Below, piece by piece: positions 26,326-33,699 of a DNA stretch of 64,000 nucleotides. Origin of the DNA: M3007 sp043764095 (GTDB lineage Bacteria > Bacteroidota > Bacteroidia > Chitinophagales > Saprospiraceae); assembly GCA_043764095.1 (NCBI GenBank), contig JAYUKX010000158.1, positions 37,325-101,324 on the forward strand, written 5' to 3'. Each line of letters opens with the position of its first letter. Position 1 is the first letter of the stretch. The notes under the pieces were generated by a model, which ran no database searches, was not told the DNA's origin, and saw only the letters and a program-made list of their open reading frames with translations. The position numbers were made by a program, and so were the translations under genes.

Positions 26326-27708
26326 TTATTCCTCAGCAATTGTTATTTCCACGATCTCGTACATCTTAGGTACTGTGGCTTCCCAACCATAAGTATCTCT
26401 TATTTTTACCTGAAAGGTATTAGCCGCTTGTTGTTCCCCATGTACGATAAATATCTTTTCGGGTGCCGTTTTAATATCACTCATCCAATTCAGCAATTCC
26501 GTTTGGTCGCCATGAGCAGAAAGCCCCTGAAGCACTTCAATCCGGGATTTGACAGGGTGATATTTTCCATGTATTTTTATTTCATGAATACCATCAAGGA
26601 GTTGCCGGCCACGTGTTCCTTCTCCTTGATAACCTACCAAAAGCACGGTATGTTGTGGCATTTCGATGTATTTTTCTAAATAACTCAGTACACGTCCACC
26701 CGTTATCATACCACTACCTGCAATAATAATCTTTGGATACGGGGTTTCCACCAAATCTTGGGTTTCGGTATAGGCTTCTACCAATTGAAACATTTCACAC
26801 ATAGCCCTATACTCTTCTACGGGTAGTTTATGCCAGTCTTTGTGTTTTTCAAACACCTCCAACACCCGCGAAGCCATCGGGCTGTCCATGATTAACGGTA
26901 CTTCTGGCAGCGCTCCCGATTTGCGCAATTGCCACAGCAAATACATCATAACTTGCGTGCGCTCTACCGCAAAACTTGGAATAATAACGGATCCTCCCTT
27001 TGCAATAGTTTCGAGAATAATGGTTTTTAACCGTCCCTTTATATCTCCCTCTGTATGAAGCCTATCACCGTATGTACTTTCAATAAATAATATATCGGCT
27101 GCGGAGGGTCGTTTAGGCGCATTGAGCAGTAAGTCCTCCTCTTGCCCAATATCACCACTAAAAACAAATTTTTTCTGCTGAATCTCTACTTCAATAAAGG
27201 TGGAACCAATAATATGACCATTTGTCCTAAAAATGGCTTTTATATCACCTCCTAAATCAATCCATTGGTCTGGTTGAATGGGTGAAAAATGAGGCAACGT
27301 TTCTTCTACATCTTTTTCATTATAGAGAGGTTTGGCTGGGTGGTGCTTGGAAAAGCCTTCTGCATTGGCTTGTTTACTTTCTTCTTCCTGTAGTTTTGCA
27401 CTATCTCTCAGAATAATCTCGGCAATATCAAGCGTAGGAGCGGTACCGTAGATTTTACCCTTAAAACCATCTTTTATCAAGCGGGGCAAGTAACCTGTAT
27501 GATCCAAATGGCCATGCGTCAACAATACAAAATCGATCATTGGTACATTTACAGGCAGATGCTCCCAATTCATCAATCGCAATTGTTTCAAACCTTGAAA
27601 AAGACCACAATCCACTAAAAATTTCTTAGTCGGTGTTTCAATTAGGTATTTTGAACCCGTTACTGTGCCGGATGCACCTAAAAAATGGACAAATACATTA
27701 TTGTTCAT
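26326..27708 (-). CDS. Metallo-beta-lactamase/beta-CASP nuclease
   Basis: A 460-residue protein with an MBL fold: LTHGHLDHTGYLP (64-76) is the HxHxDH zinc site, and FSGDIGQEEDLLLNAP is the next metal-binding loop. A beta-CASP domain (DILFIESTYGDR, VIIPSFAVERTQ, PLIMDSPMASR) and the C-terminal KSRIEVLQGLSAHGDQTELLNW and FIVHGE motifs follow. This is the CPSF-73-like RNase family, probably acting on RNA. Close relatives are often encoded beside Usp and oxidase genes in low-oxygen clusters. It is convergent with the CoA-transferase gene. Confidence 0.93.
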   Translation of the reverse strand: MNNNVFVHFLGASGTVTGSKYLIETPTKKFLVDCGLFQGLKQLRLMNWEHLPVNVPMIDFVLLTHGHLDHTGYLPRLIKDGFKGKIYGTAPTLDIAEIILRDSAKLQEEESKQANAEGFSKHHPAKPLYNEKDVEETLPHFSPIQPDQWIDLGGDIKAIFRTNGHIIGSTFIEVEIQQKKFVFSGDIGQEEDLLLNAPKRPSAADILFIESTYGDRLHTEGDIKGRLKTIILETIAKGGSVIIPSFAVERTQVMMYLLWQLRKSGALPEVPLIMDSPMASRVLEVFEKHKDWHKLPVEEYRAMCEMFQLVEAYTETQDLVETPYPKIIIAGSGMITGGRVLSYLEKYIEMPQHTVLLVGYQGEGTRGRQLLDGIHEIKIHGKYHPVKSRIEVLQGLSAHGDQTELLNWMSDIKTAPEKIFIVHGEQQAANTFQVKIRDTYGWEATVPKMYEIVEITIAEE

Positions 27709-27750
27709 ATTTTTTCAATGTGTTTTGATGCGTAAAAAAATAGCCTTTCT

Positions 27751-27935
27751 TGTATATTTAATAGACTTGTTGCGGCGGGAGCGTCTGAGGCATAAAATTA
27801 TAGATTTTTCGACTGATTGAGATTCATTTTTCAAGTGAGTAGCAGCGTTTCGGATTACAAAATAGCCGAAAAGTAAGCGAAAAAGATCATTTTTTGACCA
27901 AACAGTCTTTCGCCGTAACAAGTCTAATAAATACA
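27751..27935. repeat. MITE-like element with imperfect terminal inverted repeats
   Basis: About 185 bp bounded by TAGACTTGTTGCGGCG (27762-27777) and CGCCGTAACAAGTCTA (27911-27926), which match in inverted orientation at 15 of 16 positions. The similarity extends outward (TGTATATTTA against ATAAATACA). The interior has no coding potential that I trust. This fits a non-autonomous miniature inverted-repeat element. No clear target duplication can be assigned. Confidence 0.5.
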
Positions 27936-27971
27936 ATGACGCAAAGTTGCATTATAACCTATATCTGCTTT

Positions 27972-28062
27972 ATGATATTTATCATGTCCAATCATGTTAT
28001 TAGTCAATCAATATTATTTCGGATAAAACATGCTCTGAATAAAAGAATTATGCCTACATTTG
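27972..28062 (+). promoter_or_regulatory. Fnr/Crp-like box and -7 element upstream of the PAS kinase operon
   Basis: The perfect dyad ATGAT-ATTT-ATCAT is at 27972-27985. The best -7 element is TACATTTG (28055-28062), 69 nt downstream, which breaks the 22/44 rule seen elsewhere. The ATG at 28070 would then be essentially leaderless. Regulation through this box is plausible but the geometry is atypical. Confidence 0.5.
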
Positions 28063-28069
28063 CATCTAC

Positions 28070-29509
28070 ATGACACATCCATTGCGCACACTCATAACAC
28101 AGCAGTATTTAATATTTTTTTTAATTGGGGCAATTGTGATATTTGGCCTGGATTGTGTTTTGCCACAAGAAATTAATATTGCGATACTTTATATTCCACT
28201 CCTTTTTACCTGTGTCCGCAGTACCAACCAATTATTCCCAGCCTCAGCAGCGGTAGTGGTTTCTTTATTTATAGGTATTGCACCGCTCCTAAAACCAGAA
28301 AATCCAGCCTTCCATTTTATATTCATCAATAGAATATCCACTTTAATAGCGGTCTGGATATCCTACTATTTAGTTCGGATGATACAACGCTCCAACGACC
28401 GTTATCAGGCCATTTGGCGACAAAATAGTACCGGCTTGCTACTTGTCAATCAAAAAGGAGATATTATTCAAGTCAGTCCTGCTATCCATCAGTTTTTTGG
28501 TTATGATGCAGATGAATTACTAGGAAAAAAAATAGAGGTCTTAATTCCTCACCGTTTCCAACACAAACATTTGCAGCACCGAGGCCAATTCAATGCCAAC
28601 CCACACCCTCGTTCGATGGGCGTTGGGCTGGATCTTTTTGGGCGCAAAAAAGATGGTAGCGAGTTCCCTGTTGAAGTAAGTCTCAGCCCATTTGAATCCG
28701 AAGCCGGCCACTTCGTCATTGTATTCGTTATTGACAATACGATCCGAAAAACACAAGAAAATGCCCTTAAAGCGCAAAAAAAGGAATTGGAAGCACTCAC
28801 CCATGCCCTAAAAACAAGCAATAAAGAACTAGAAAATTTTGCATATATTTCCTCCCATGATCTGCAAGAACCTTTGCGCAAAATTCGGGCTTTTAGCGAT
28901 CTTTTGGACGAGCCGGAATCCGGAAACTTATCGAATGAAGGTAAATCTTACCTCGAACGTATCCAGCAATCTGCCACTCGGATGCAAAGGCTGATCCGCG
29001 ATTTATTGGATTTTTCTCGTGTTAGTACCCGTGCGCTACCTTTTGAGCGCATACAACTGACCGAAATACTACATGAGGTATTAGCGGATCTTGATTTGGC
29101 GATCAAAGACGCTCAAGGACACGTAGAACTGGGCGCATTACCCGAAATGGAAGCAGATCCAACACAAATGCGGCAACTTTTCCAAAACCTATTGAGCAAT
29201 GCCCTCAAATTCAGGAAAGAAGGCACTTCGCCCGTCATTCGTATTGACGCACACCCCTCCCCAAAAGGCCAAAACTGGATCGAAATTAGGGTGCAGGACA
29301 ATGGAATTGGCTTTGATGAAAAATATTTAGATCGAATTTTTACCATTTTCCAACGATTGGAAGGCAACAAATACGAAGGATCGGGTATCGGGTTGGCGAT
29401 TTGCCTCAAAATTGCTCAACGGCATGGAGGCGAAATAACCGCGCAAAGTAAATTAAATGAAGGAGCCACTTTTACGCTTCATCTTCCTTTAACCCAAACC
29501 ACCCTATAA
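28070..29509 (+). CDS. Membrane-anchored PAS histidine kinase with FixL-like histidine
   Basis: A 479-residue kinase with three or four N-terminal helices (about 10-105), a PAS domain (about 112-225), HisKA with ISSHDLQEPLRKIRAF (His263) and HATPase (NLLSNALKFRKEG, DNGIGFDEKYLDRIFTIFQRL, GSGIGLAICLKIA), i.e. the phytochrome-type HisKA/HATPase class. The PAS segment 160-196 aligns without gaps to the haem-binding loop of Bradyrhizobium FixL as I recall it; His167 falls on the haem ligand position, while the distal Arg is Leu. It is followed 11 nt later by a single-domain regulator and then a receiver-kinase. Confidence 0.9.
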   Translation: MTHPLRTLITQQYLIFFLIGAIVIFGLDCVLPQEINIAILYIPLLFTCVRSTNQLFPASAAVVVSLFIGIAPLLKPENPAFHFIFINRISTLIAVWISYYLVRMIQRSNDRYQAIWRQNSTGLLLVNQKGDIIQVSPAIHQFFGYDADELLGKKIEVLIPHRFQHKHLQHRGQFNANPHPRSMGVGLDLFGRKKDGSEFPVEVSLSPFESEAGHFVIVFVIDNTIRKTQENALKAQKKELEALTHALKTSNKELENFAYISSHDLQEPLRKIRAFSDLLDEPESGNLSNEGKSYLERIQQSATRMQRLIRDLLDFSRVSTRALPFERIQLTEILHEVLADLDLAIKDAQGHVELGALPEMEADPTQMRQLFQNLLSNALKFRKEGTSPVIRIDAHPSPKGQNWIEIRVQDNGIGFDEKYLDRIFTIFQRLEGNKYEGSGIGLAICLKIAQRHGGEITAQSKLNEGATFTLHLPLTQTTL

Positions 29510-29520
29510 ATTATACAAAA

Positions 29521-29952
29521 ATGGATATACATTTATTAATTGCTGAAGATGATATAGAGGATCAATTGTTTATTCAAAGGGCATTTGATAAAATTAATTT
29601 TGAAGGAAACTTGCACTTTGTCAATAATGGCGAAGAAGTACTGAATTACCTTCATAATTGTAAAAAAACAGGTACGCACCTTGTTTCCAATTGCCCCAAT
29701 ATATTACTCCTTGACTTAAATATGCCCAAACTCAACGGTTGGGAAACATTGGAAATGCTAAAGTCCGATCCCGATTGGGTTAACCTTCCAGTTATTATTT
29801 TTACCACCAGCCGCTCAGAAGAAGATGTTCAGGCCAGTTATCGTTCTGGTGCTGCCTGTTTTATTGCCAAACCCGATAGCTATTTAGGCTATGTGGATAC
29901 TTTTCGTAGTTTTAACCATTTTTGGGCAGATACAGTCCAATTACCAAAATAA
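29521..29952 (+). CDS. Single-domain response regulator (Rcp1-like)
   Basis: A 143-residue stand-alone receiver: acidic pocket IAEDDIEDQ, phospho-acceptor Asp65 in ILLLDLNMPKLNGWETL, switch Thr in IIFTTSRSEEDV and the KPDSYLGY loop. The LNGWE signature and extended C-terminal helix are typical of Rcp1-type regulators that partner with phytochrome-like kinases, as encoded just upstream. It has no output domain and so probably relays phosphate or binds a protein target. Confidence 0.93.
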   Translation: MDIHLLIAEDDIEDQLFIQRAFDKINFEGNLHFVNNGEEVLNYLHNCKKTGTHLVSNCPNILLLDLNMPKLNGWETLEMLKSDPDWVNLPVIIFTTSRSEEDVQASYRSGAACFIAKPDSYLGYVDTFRSFNHFWADTVQLPK

Positions 29953-29961
29953 GATTAAACC

Positions 29962-31542
29962 ATGGAAAAGCACCGCATCCTCATGATCGATGATGACGAT
30001 GAAGATTTTTTAATCTTAAAAAAGCAACTTGCCAAAATTGAAGGATTTGCTTACGAACTCGATTGGTTACCAGGTTGGGACAACTCAAAAAACCTTCAGG
30101 ACCTAGCAGCGTACGATATTGCTTTAGTAGATTACAGATTGGGCATCGAAAACGGTATCTCTTTGATCCGAGAAGCCGTAAATAAAGGTATCCCAACGCC
30201 TTTTATTCTCCTAACTGGAATGGATGACCCCAATGCCGATGCCGAAGCACAAGCCGCTGGAGCAATGGATTTTTTGGTAAAAGGCTCTTTTACCCCACAC
30301 GAACTCAACAGAACCCTCCGATATACCCTTGCCCGATCGCGTGACCTAACGTTGATTAGAAATATGAATGCAGCACTGGAAATAAGGGTACAAGAACGGA
30401 CTCAATCCTTACAAAAGGTAGTAAGTGAACTGGAACAACAAGTCCAAGAAACAAGTGTGGCTCAAAAAAAAGCAGATGATATTCAATTCCTGCTCAAACA
30501 AATGCTCACCGAATACCAAGTAGGCACGGTTACTGTGGTGGATCGCAGTTTTAATTGTGTTTTTGCCGGAGGGATCGACTACAAATTACCGATTGATACA
30601 CTCATTGGCAAACCCATTTATCATTATTTATTGGACGATTACCGCCAAGTTGTGCTCCAACAGTTATTGCCCGTATTCGAGGGAACGCGCTTGCTCAACT
30701 TTGAACCCGACTGGGATATTGATGATGTAACACCAAGTTTTGACGCATTTCCGATCCTCGATTTGACAGGAGCAGTAGAGCATGTTGTTGTCTTTACGAG
30801 AAATGTGAAAGAACGAAAAAAAATGGAGCATGAAATACAAAAAGCCCTCGAAAAAGAACGCGAACTCAACGAATTGAAAAGTAGTTTTGTGAGTATGGCC
30901 AGCCACGAATTCCGTACTCCCCTTACCAGTATTTCATCTTCAGCCGATCTGATTGCACTCTATGCCGATCGCAGCGAAACAGAAAAGATCAAAAAGCACT
31001 CCGAACGCATTAAACATTCGGTAGAGAACTTAAATAATATATTGGGCGAATTTTTGTCTTTAGGCAAATTGGAAGAAGGTAAAACAACCGCTCAATTGCG
31101 CGATATGAACTTGCCCGAACTTGTTGAAGACATTCATGAAGAATTAAAATACGCCTTTAAAGCAGGTCAAAAATTAGAATGCCACCATGAAGGCGAGCAA
31201 ATCGTTCAATTGGATAATAATTTGCTCAAAAATGTACTCTTGAACCTCGTTTCCAATGCCATCAAATACGCTCCCGAAAATACTAATATTCATTTGCTGA
31301 GTACCGTTCACAATGGAAACACCACCATAAAAATACAAGACAAAGGCATAGGAATATCACCAGAAGACCAACAAAAACTATTCGGACGCTTTTTCCGCGC
31401 CAGCAATGCCACCGATGTGCAAGGCACCGGACTTGGGCTGTATATCGTAAAAAATTACGTCGAAATGATGGGCGGTAAGGTCACCTGCGAAAGCGAATTA
31501 GGCAAAGGATCTACTTTTTGGGTAGAGTTTATTTCAAAATAA
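29962..31542 (+). CDS. Receiver-PAS-histidine kinase hybrid
   Basis: A 526-residue soluble protein with an N-terminal receiver (MIDDDDEDF; Asp57 in ALVDYRLG; TGMDD; VKGS), a coiled coil (130-170), a PAS-like domain (about 175-285), HisKA with ASHEFRTPLTSISS (His315) and HATPase (NLVSNAIKYAPENT, DKGIGISPEDQQKLF, GTGLGLYIVKNYVEMMGG). A receiver ahead of the kinase suggests control by phosphate from the upstream kinase. The catalytic half is clearly paralogous to the kinase at 12070. It ends the three-gene operon that begins at 28070. Confidence 0.92.
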   Translation: MEKHRILMIDDDDEDFLILKKQLAKIEGFAYELDWLPGWDNSKNLQDLAAYDIALVDYRLGIENGISLIREAVNKGIPTPFILLTGMDDPNADAEAQAAGAMDFLVKGSFTPHELNRTLRYTLARSRDLTLIRNMNAALEIRVQERTQSLQKVVSELEQQVQETSVAQKKADDIQFLLKQMLTEYQVGTVTVVDRSFNCVFAGGIDYKLPIDTLIGKPIYHYLLDDYRQVVLQQLLPVFEGTRLLNFEPDWDIDDVTPSFDAFPILDLTGAVEHVVVFTRNVKERKKMEHEIQKALEKERELNELKSSFVSMASHEFRTPLTSISSSADLIALYADRSETEKIKKHSERIKHSVENLNNILGEFLSLGKLEEGKTTAQLRDMNLPELVEDIHEELKYAFKAGQKLECHHEGEQIVQLDNNLLKNVLLNLVSNAIKYAPENTNIHLLSTVHNGNTTIKIQDKGIGISPEDQQKLFGRFFRASNATDVQGTGLGLYIVKNYVEMMGGKVTCESELGKGSTFWVEFISK

Positions 31543-31547
31543 GTATT

Positions 31548-32006
31548 TTATGTTGCCTTAACTTGAACGCTTTCACCTGTAATCATCGACCGCAGTACCT
31601 TGGGCAAAGTAGCCAACACATCCTCAATTTCACCCTCTGATACATAGTTTCTCAAGACCACAAATACCGCTTGCACTACTTGAATCACCTCTTCGTCGTT
31701 CACGAAGTTAGACATAAGGCTCGATCCACCCTCTTCCCGAACAGCCTCAATAAAATCGCCTACATTCCTGATTGATTTAGAACTTTCTGTGATTTTCCAG
31801 CCATCCACATACACTGCTTTTATCAGCATAGGCAATTGTGAAATAAGCTGCAACGAAGTGGCCGTTGGTAGCCGATTGCGAAAGGCGTGCAACACTACCC
31901 GAGTCAGCCAATATGCGCGAATAGAATCCCATGGTGTATTGGTTTGCTCTGCCACCTCGCGGATAAATTGTTCGCCCTCTTGGACGTATTTATTAAAATG
32001 TAACAT
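31548..32006 (-). CDS. DUF2267 protein
   Basis: A 152-residue protein with two similar helical halves: FIREVAEQTNTPWDSIRAYWLTRVVLHAFRNRLPTATSLQLISQLPMLIKAVYVDGW and the later VIQVVQAVFVVLRNYVSEGEIEDVLATLPKVLRSMI. This is the DUF2267 fold (COG5502), cytoplasmic and of unknown function, often found with Usp and CBS genes. It is convergent with the hybrid kinase gene. A weaker Fnr/Crp-like box (32062-32075) lies upstream. Confidence 0.85.
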   Translation of the reverse strand: MLHFNKYVQEGEQFIREVAEQTNTPWDSIRAYWLTRVVLHAFRNRLPTATSLQLISQLPMLIKAVYVDGWKITESSKSIRNVGDFIEAVREEGGSSLMSNFVNDEEVIQVVQAVFVVLRNYVSEGEIEDVLATLPKVLRSMITGESVQVKAT

Positions 32007-32061
32007 GCTATAAGTTTTACAAATAATCGTTATTAGACATTAAAGGTTTCAACTATTTTCA

Positions 32062-32075
32062 ATGATTTTGATCAG
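32062..32075 (-). promoter_or_regulatory. Weak Fnr/Crp-like box upstream of the DUF2267 gene
   Basis: ATGAT-TTTG-ATCAG fits all but the last base of the dyad. No TAnnTTTG element occurs at the 22- or 44-nt position on the minus strand, so function is doubtful. Confidence 0.3.
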
Positions 32076-32095
32076 AAAATATCCTAGGACTTAAA

Positions 32096-32131
32096 GCCAT
32101 ACATTTTTTCTCAAAAGAAAAAGTGTATGGC
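32096..32131. repeat. Hairpin sharing sequence with the repeat at 34708-35066
   Basis: Arms GCCATACATTTTTTCT (32096-32111) and AGAAAAAGTGTATGGC (32116-32131) pair with one G-T pair around a CAAA loop. Bases 32104-32128 are identical to 35042-35066. It lies in the 344-bp gap between divergent genes. Confidence 0.55.
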
Positions 32132-32277
32132 TATAATAAATAATACCCAAATTTAGGCAGAAAAGGAGGTACATTAGCATGACTTTGCTCAATGCGTAAC
32201 ATGATCTTAAAAAGTGGCTATATCAGCCGCACATGCTTATTGATATATAGCGATATTGATAAACAGTATCTCCGGCA

Positions 32278-32321
32278 ATGATCTTTATCACCTCCCGTGC
32301 ATCTAACTAACCACATCTTTG
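32278..32321 (+). promoter_or_regulatory. Fnr/Crp-like box plus -7 element upstream of the kelch-like gene
   Basis: ATGAT-CTTT-ATCAC (32278-32291) fits the dyad apart from the last base. After exactly 22 nt comes CATCTTTG (32314-32321), an nAnnTTTG element. The ATG at 32351 is 29 nt on. Confidence 0.6.
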
Positions 32322-32350
32322 CCATTATTGAAATAAAAAAAATAACTTAA

Positions 32351-33112
32351 ATGCGCTACTTAATCCTATTTTTTACATCAATTGCGGCAATTACCACTAC
32401 TAATGGCCAAATTATTTGTTACTCCGATACGACCAGCGGGTACGCTAATAAAGTAATCAACCTCCCGATACTCCGCGGCGAAGCAACATTGGAATGGAAA
32501 GATTATAAAATTGTAATTGGTGGGAAATATTTGGACACCACAGCACCCGATAGCATGGGCGTATATAATTGCGATATGTATGTGGTGGACTACAAAAATA
32601 AAATCAAATACACATTACCTATTGGCGATTTTCCGCCAGGTACAATCGACCAATTTTCGGGTACTCATTACTGCTATACCATTGATAAAGATACTGCTTA
32701 TATCATGGGCGGATATGGTTATGATTTGGCCTCTGGACTTGAAACGACATTCCCAATCATGACAATTTTTCCGATCCGAGGACTTATTGATAGTGTCGTA
32801 CAGCGCAAACCTTTTCAGGAACTATTTGAAGTCCTCTACGACCCCAATTTTGCCGTCACCAAAGGTTCAATGGTGCGTATTGTGAATTATTTTTGGGTCT
32901 ATAACGGCCAACAAATTAAAGGTTGGAGAGACGAGTTTACGGATGAACTAATACACCAAAAGTCCAATTACCAAGGTCAATTACGCACTTTTACTTTGAT
33001 GAATAGCCCCGTTTACCGAAAAGTCAATAATATCCGAATCTGCACCACTGCTGATATTTTTTACCACTGTGTACCGCCCAAAATGTCGTCGGCACCAGTC
33101 AAAGAATGGTAG
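32351..33112 (+). CDS. Secreted kelch-like protein, possibly truncated
   Basis: A 253-residue protein with a signal peptide (MRYLILFFTSIAAITTTNGQ). The segment FSGTHYCYTIDKDTAYIMGGYGYD resembles a kelch blade, and further beta-rich segments follow up to about residue 215. A functional propeller usually needs more blades, and the last 25 residues (ICTTADIFYHCVPPKMSS) do not look like an ending blade. It may therefore be a shortened family member. The Fnr/Crp-like promoter implies that it is expressed with the oxidase block. Confidence 0.6.
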   Translation: MRYLILFFTSIAAITTTNGQIICYSDTTSGYANKVINLPILRGEATLEWKDYKIVIGGKYLDTTAPDSMGVYNCDMYVVDYKNKIKYTLPIGDFPPGTIDQFSGTHYCYTIDKDTAYIMGGYGYDLASGLETTFPIMTIFPIRGLIDSVVQRKPFQELFEVLYDPNFAVTKGSMVRIVNYFWVYNGQQIKGWRDEFTDELIHQKSNYQGQLRTFTLMNSPVYRKVNNIRICTTADIFYHCVPPKMSSAPVKEW

Positions 33113-33189
33113 ATGCCATAGTTCGACGACACTACTTATTTGATTTTATTCAAAAAAACATAGAAAAATTCTTTAAAATATAAAATACA

Positions 33190-33618
33190 ATGTTTGAATA
33201 CGAAATAGACTTAACATGGCAAGAAGGCCGAAAAGGGAATGTCAGTTCACCGGCATTACCACTGACCATAGAAGTAGCAACTCCACCAGAATTCCCTAAA
33301 GGAGTACCCGGAATATGGTCACCAGAGCATTTTTTTGTAGCAGCGATCAATAGTTGCCTGATGACTACTTTTTTGGCCATCGCAGAAAACTCTAAGTTGG
33401 AGTTTTTGAAATTCGACAGCCGAGCCATTGGGAAAGTAGATAAAGTAGAGGGCAAATACACAATAACAGAAGTAATACTCCGCCCTGTTTTGGTCATAGA
33501 TAACCCCGAACACCAAGACAAAGCCAAACGCATTTTAGAAATGAGCGAAAAAGCATGTATGATTTCCAATTCAATTACCTCAAAAATAACGCTTGAACCT
33601 ACTGTTCTTGTACAATAA
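33190..33618 (+). CDS. OsmC-family peroxidase-like protein
   Basis: A 142-residue OsmC/Ohr-fold protein. The two reactive cysteines are in AINSCLMTTFLAIA and in SEKACMISNSI, with the usual spacing. SPEHFFVAAINSC and LEFLKFDSRAIGKVDKVEG match the family. Such proteins reduce organic hydroperoxides in the cytoplasm. It follows the kelch-like gene by 77 nt in the same direction. Confidence 0.92.
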   Translation: MFEYEIDLTWQEGRKGNVSSPALPLTIEVATPPEFPKGVPGIWSPEHFFVAAINSCLMTTFLAIAENSKLEFLKFDSRAIGKVDKVEGKYTITEVILRPVLVIDNPEHQDKAKRILEMSEKACMISNSITSKITLEPTVLVQ

Positions 33619-33669
33619 GTACTAAGCGTAATTTGTTCTTGAAATAATTAGGCATGCCTCAGCATTGTT

Positions 33670-33677
33670 TAATTTTG
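33670..33677 (+). promoter_or_regulatory. -7 element (TAATTTTG) for the dehydrogenase gene
   Basis: A full TAnnTTTG match 22 nt before the ATG at 33700. No Fnr/Crp-like dyad occurs at 22 or 44 nt upstream, so this gene appears to lie outside the regulon. Confidence 0.45.
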
Positions 33678-33699
33678 TAAAAACAAACACACAAATTTT

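Noticed and set aside
27715..27936. 73-codon open frame on the minus strand
   Set aside because: It coincides with the MITE-like element and shows no protein-like features.
28070..29509. Bacterial phytochrome
   Set aside because: The HisKA type is phytochrome-like, but there are no GAF/PHY domains or bilin-binding region; the N terminus is membrane helices.
33140..33153. TTGAT-TTTA-TTCAA upstream of the OsmC gene, similar to the Fnr/Crp-like box
   Set aside because: The right half-site deviates and no nAnnTTTG element lies 22 or 44 nt downstream.
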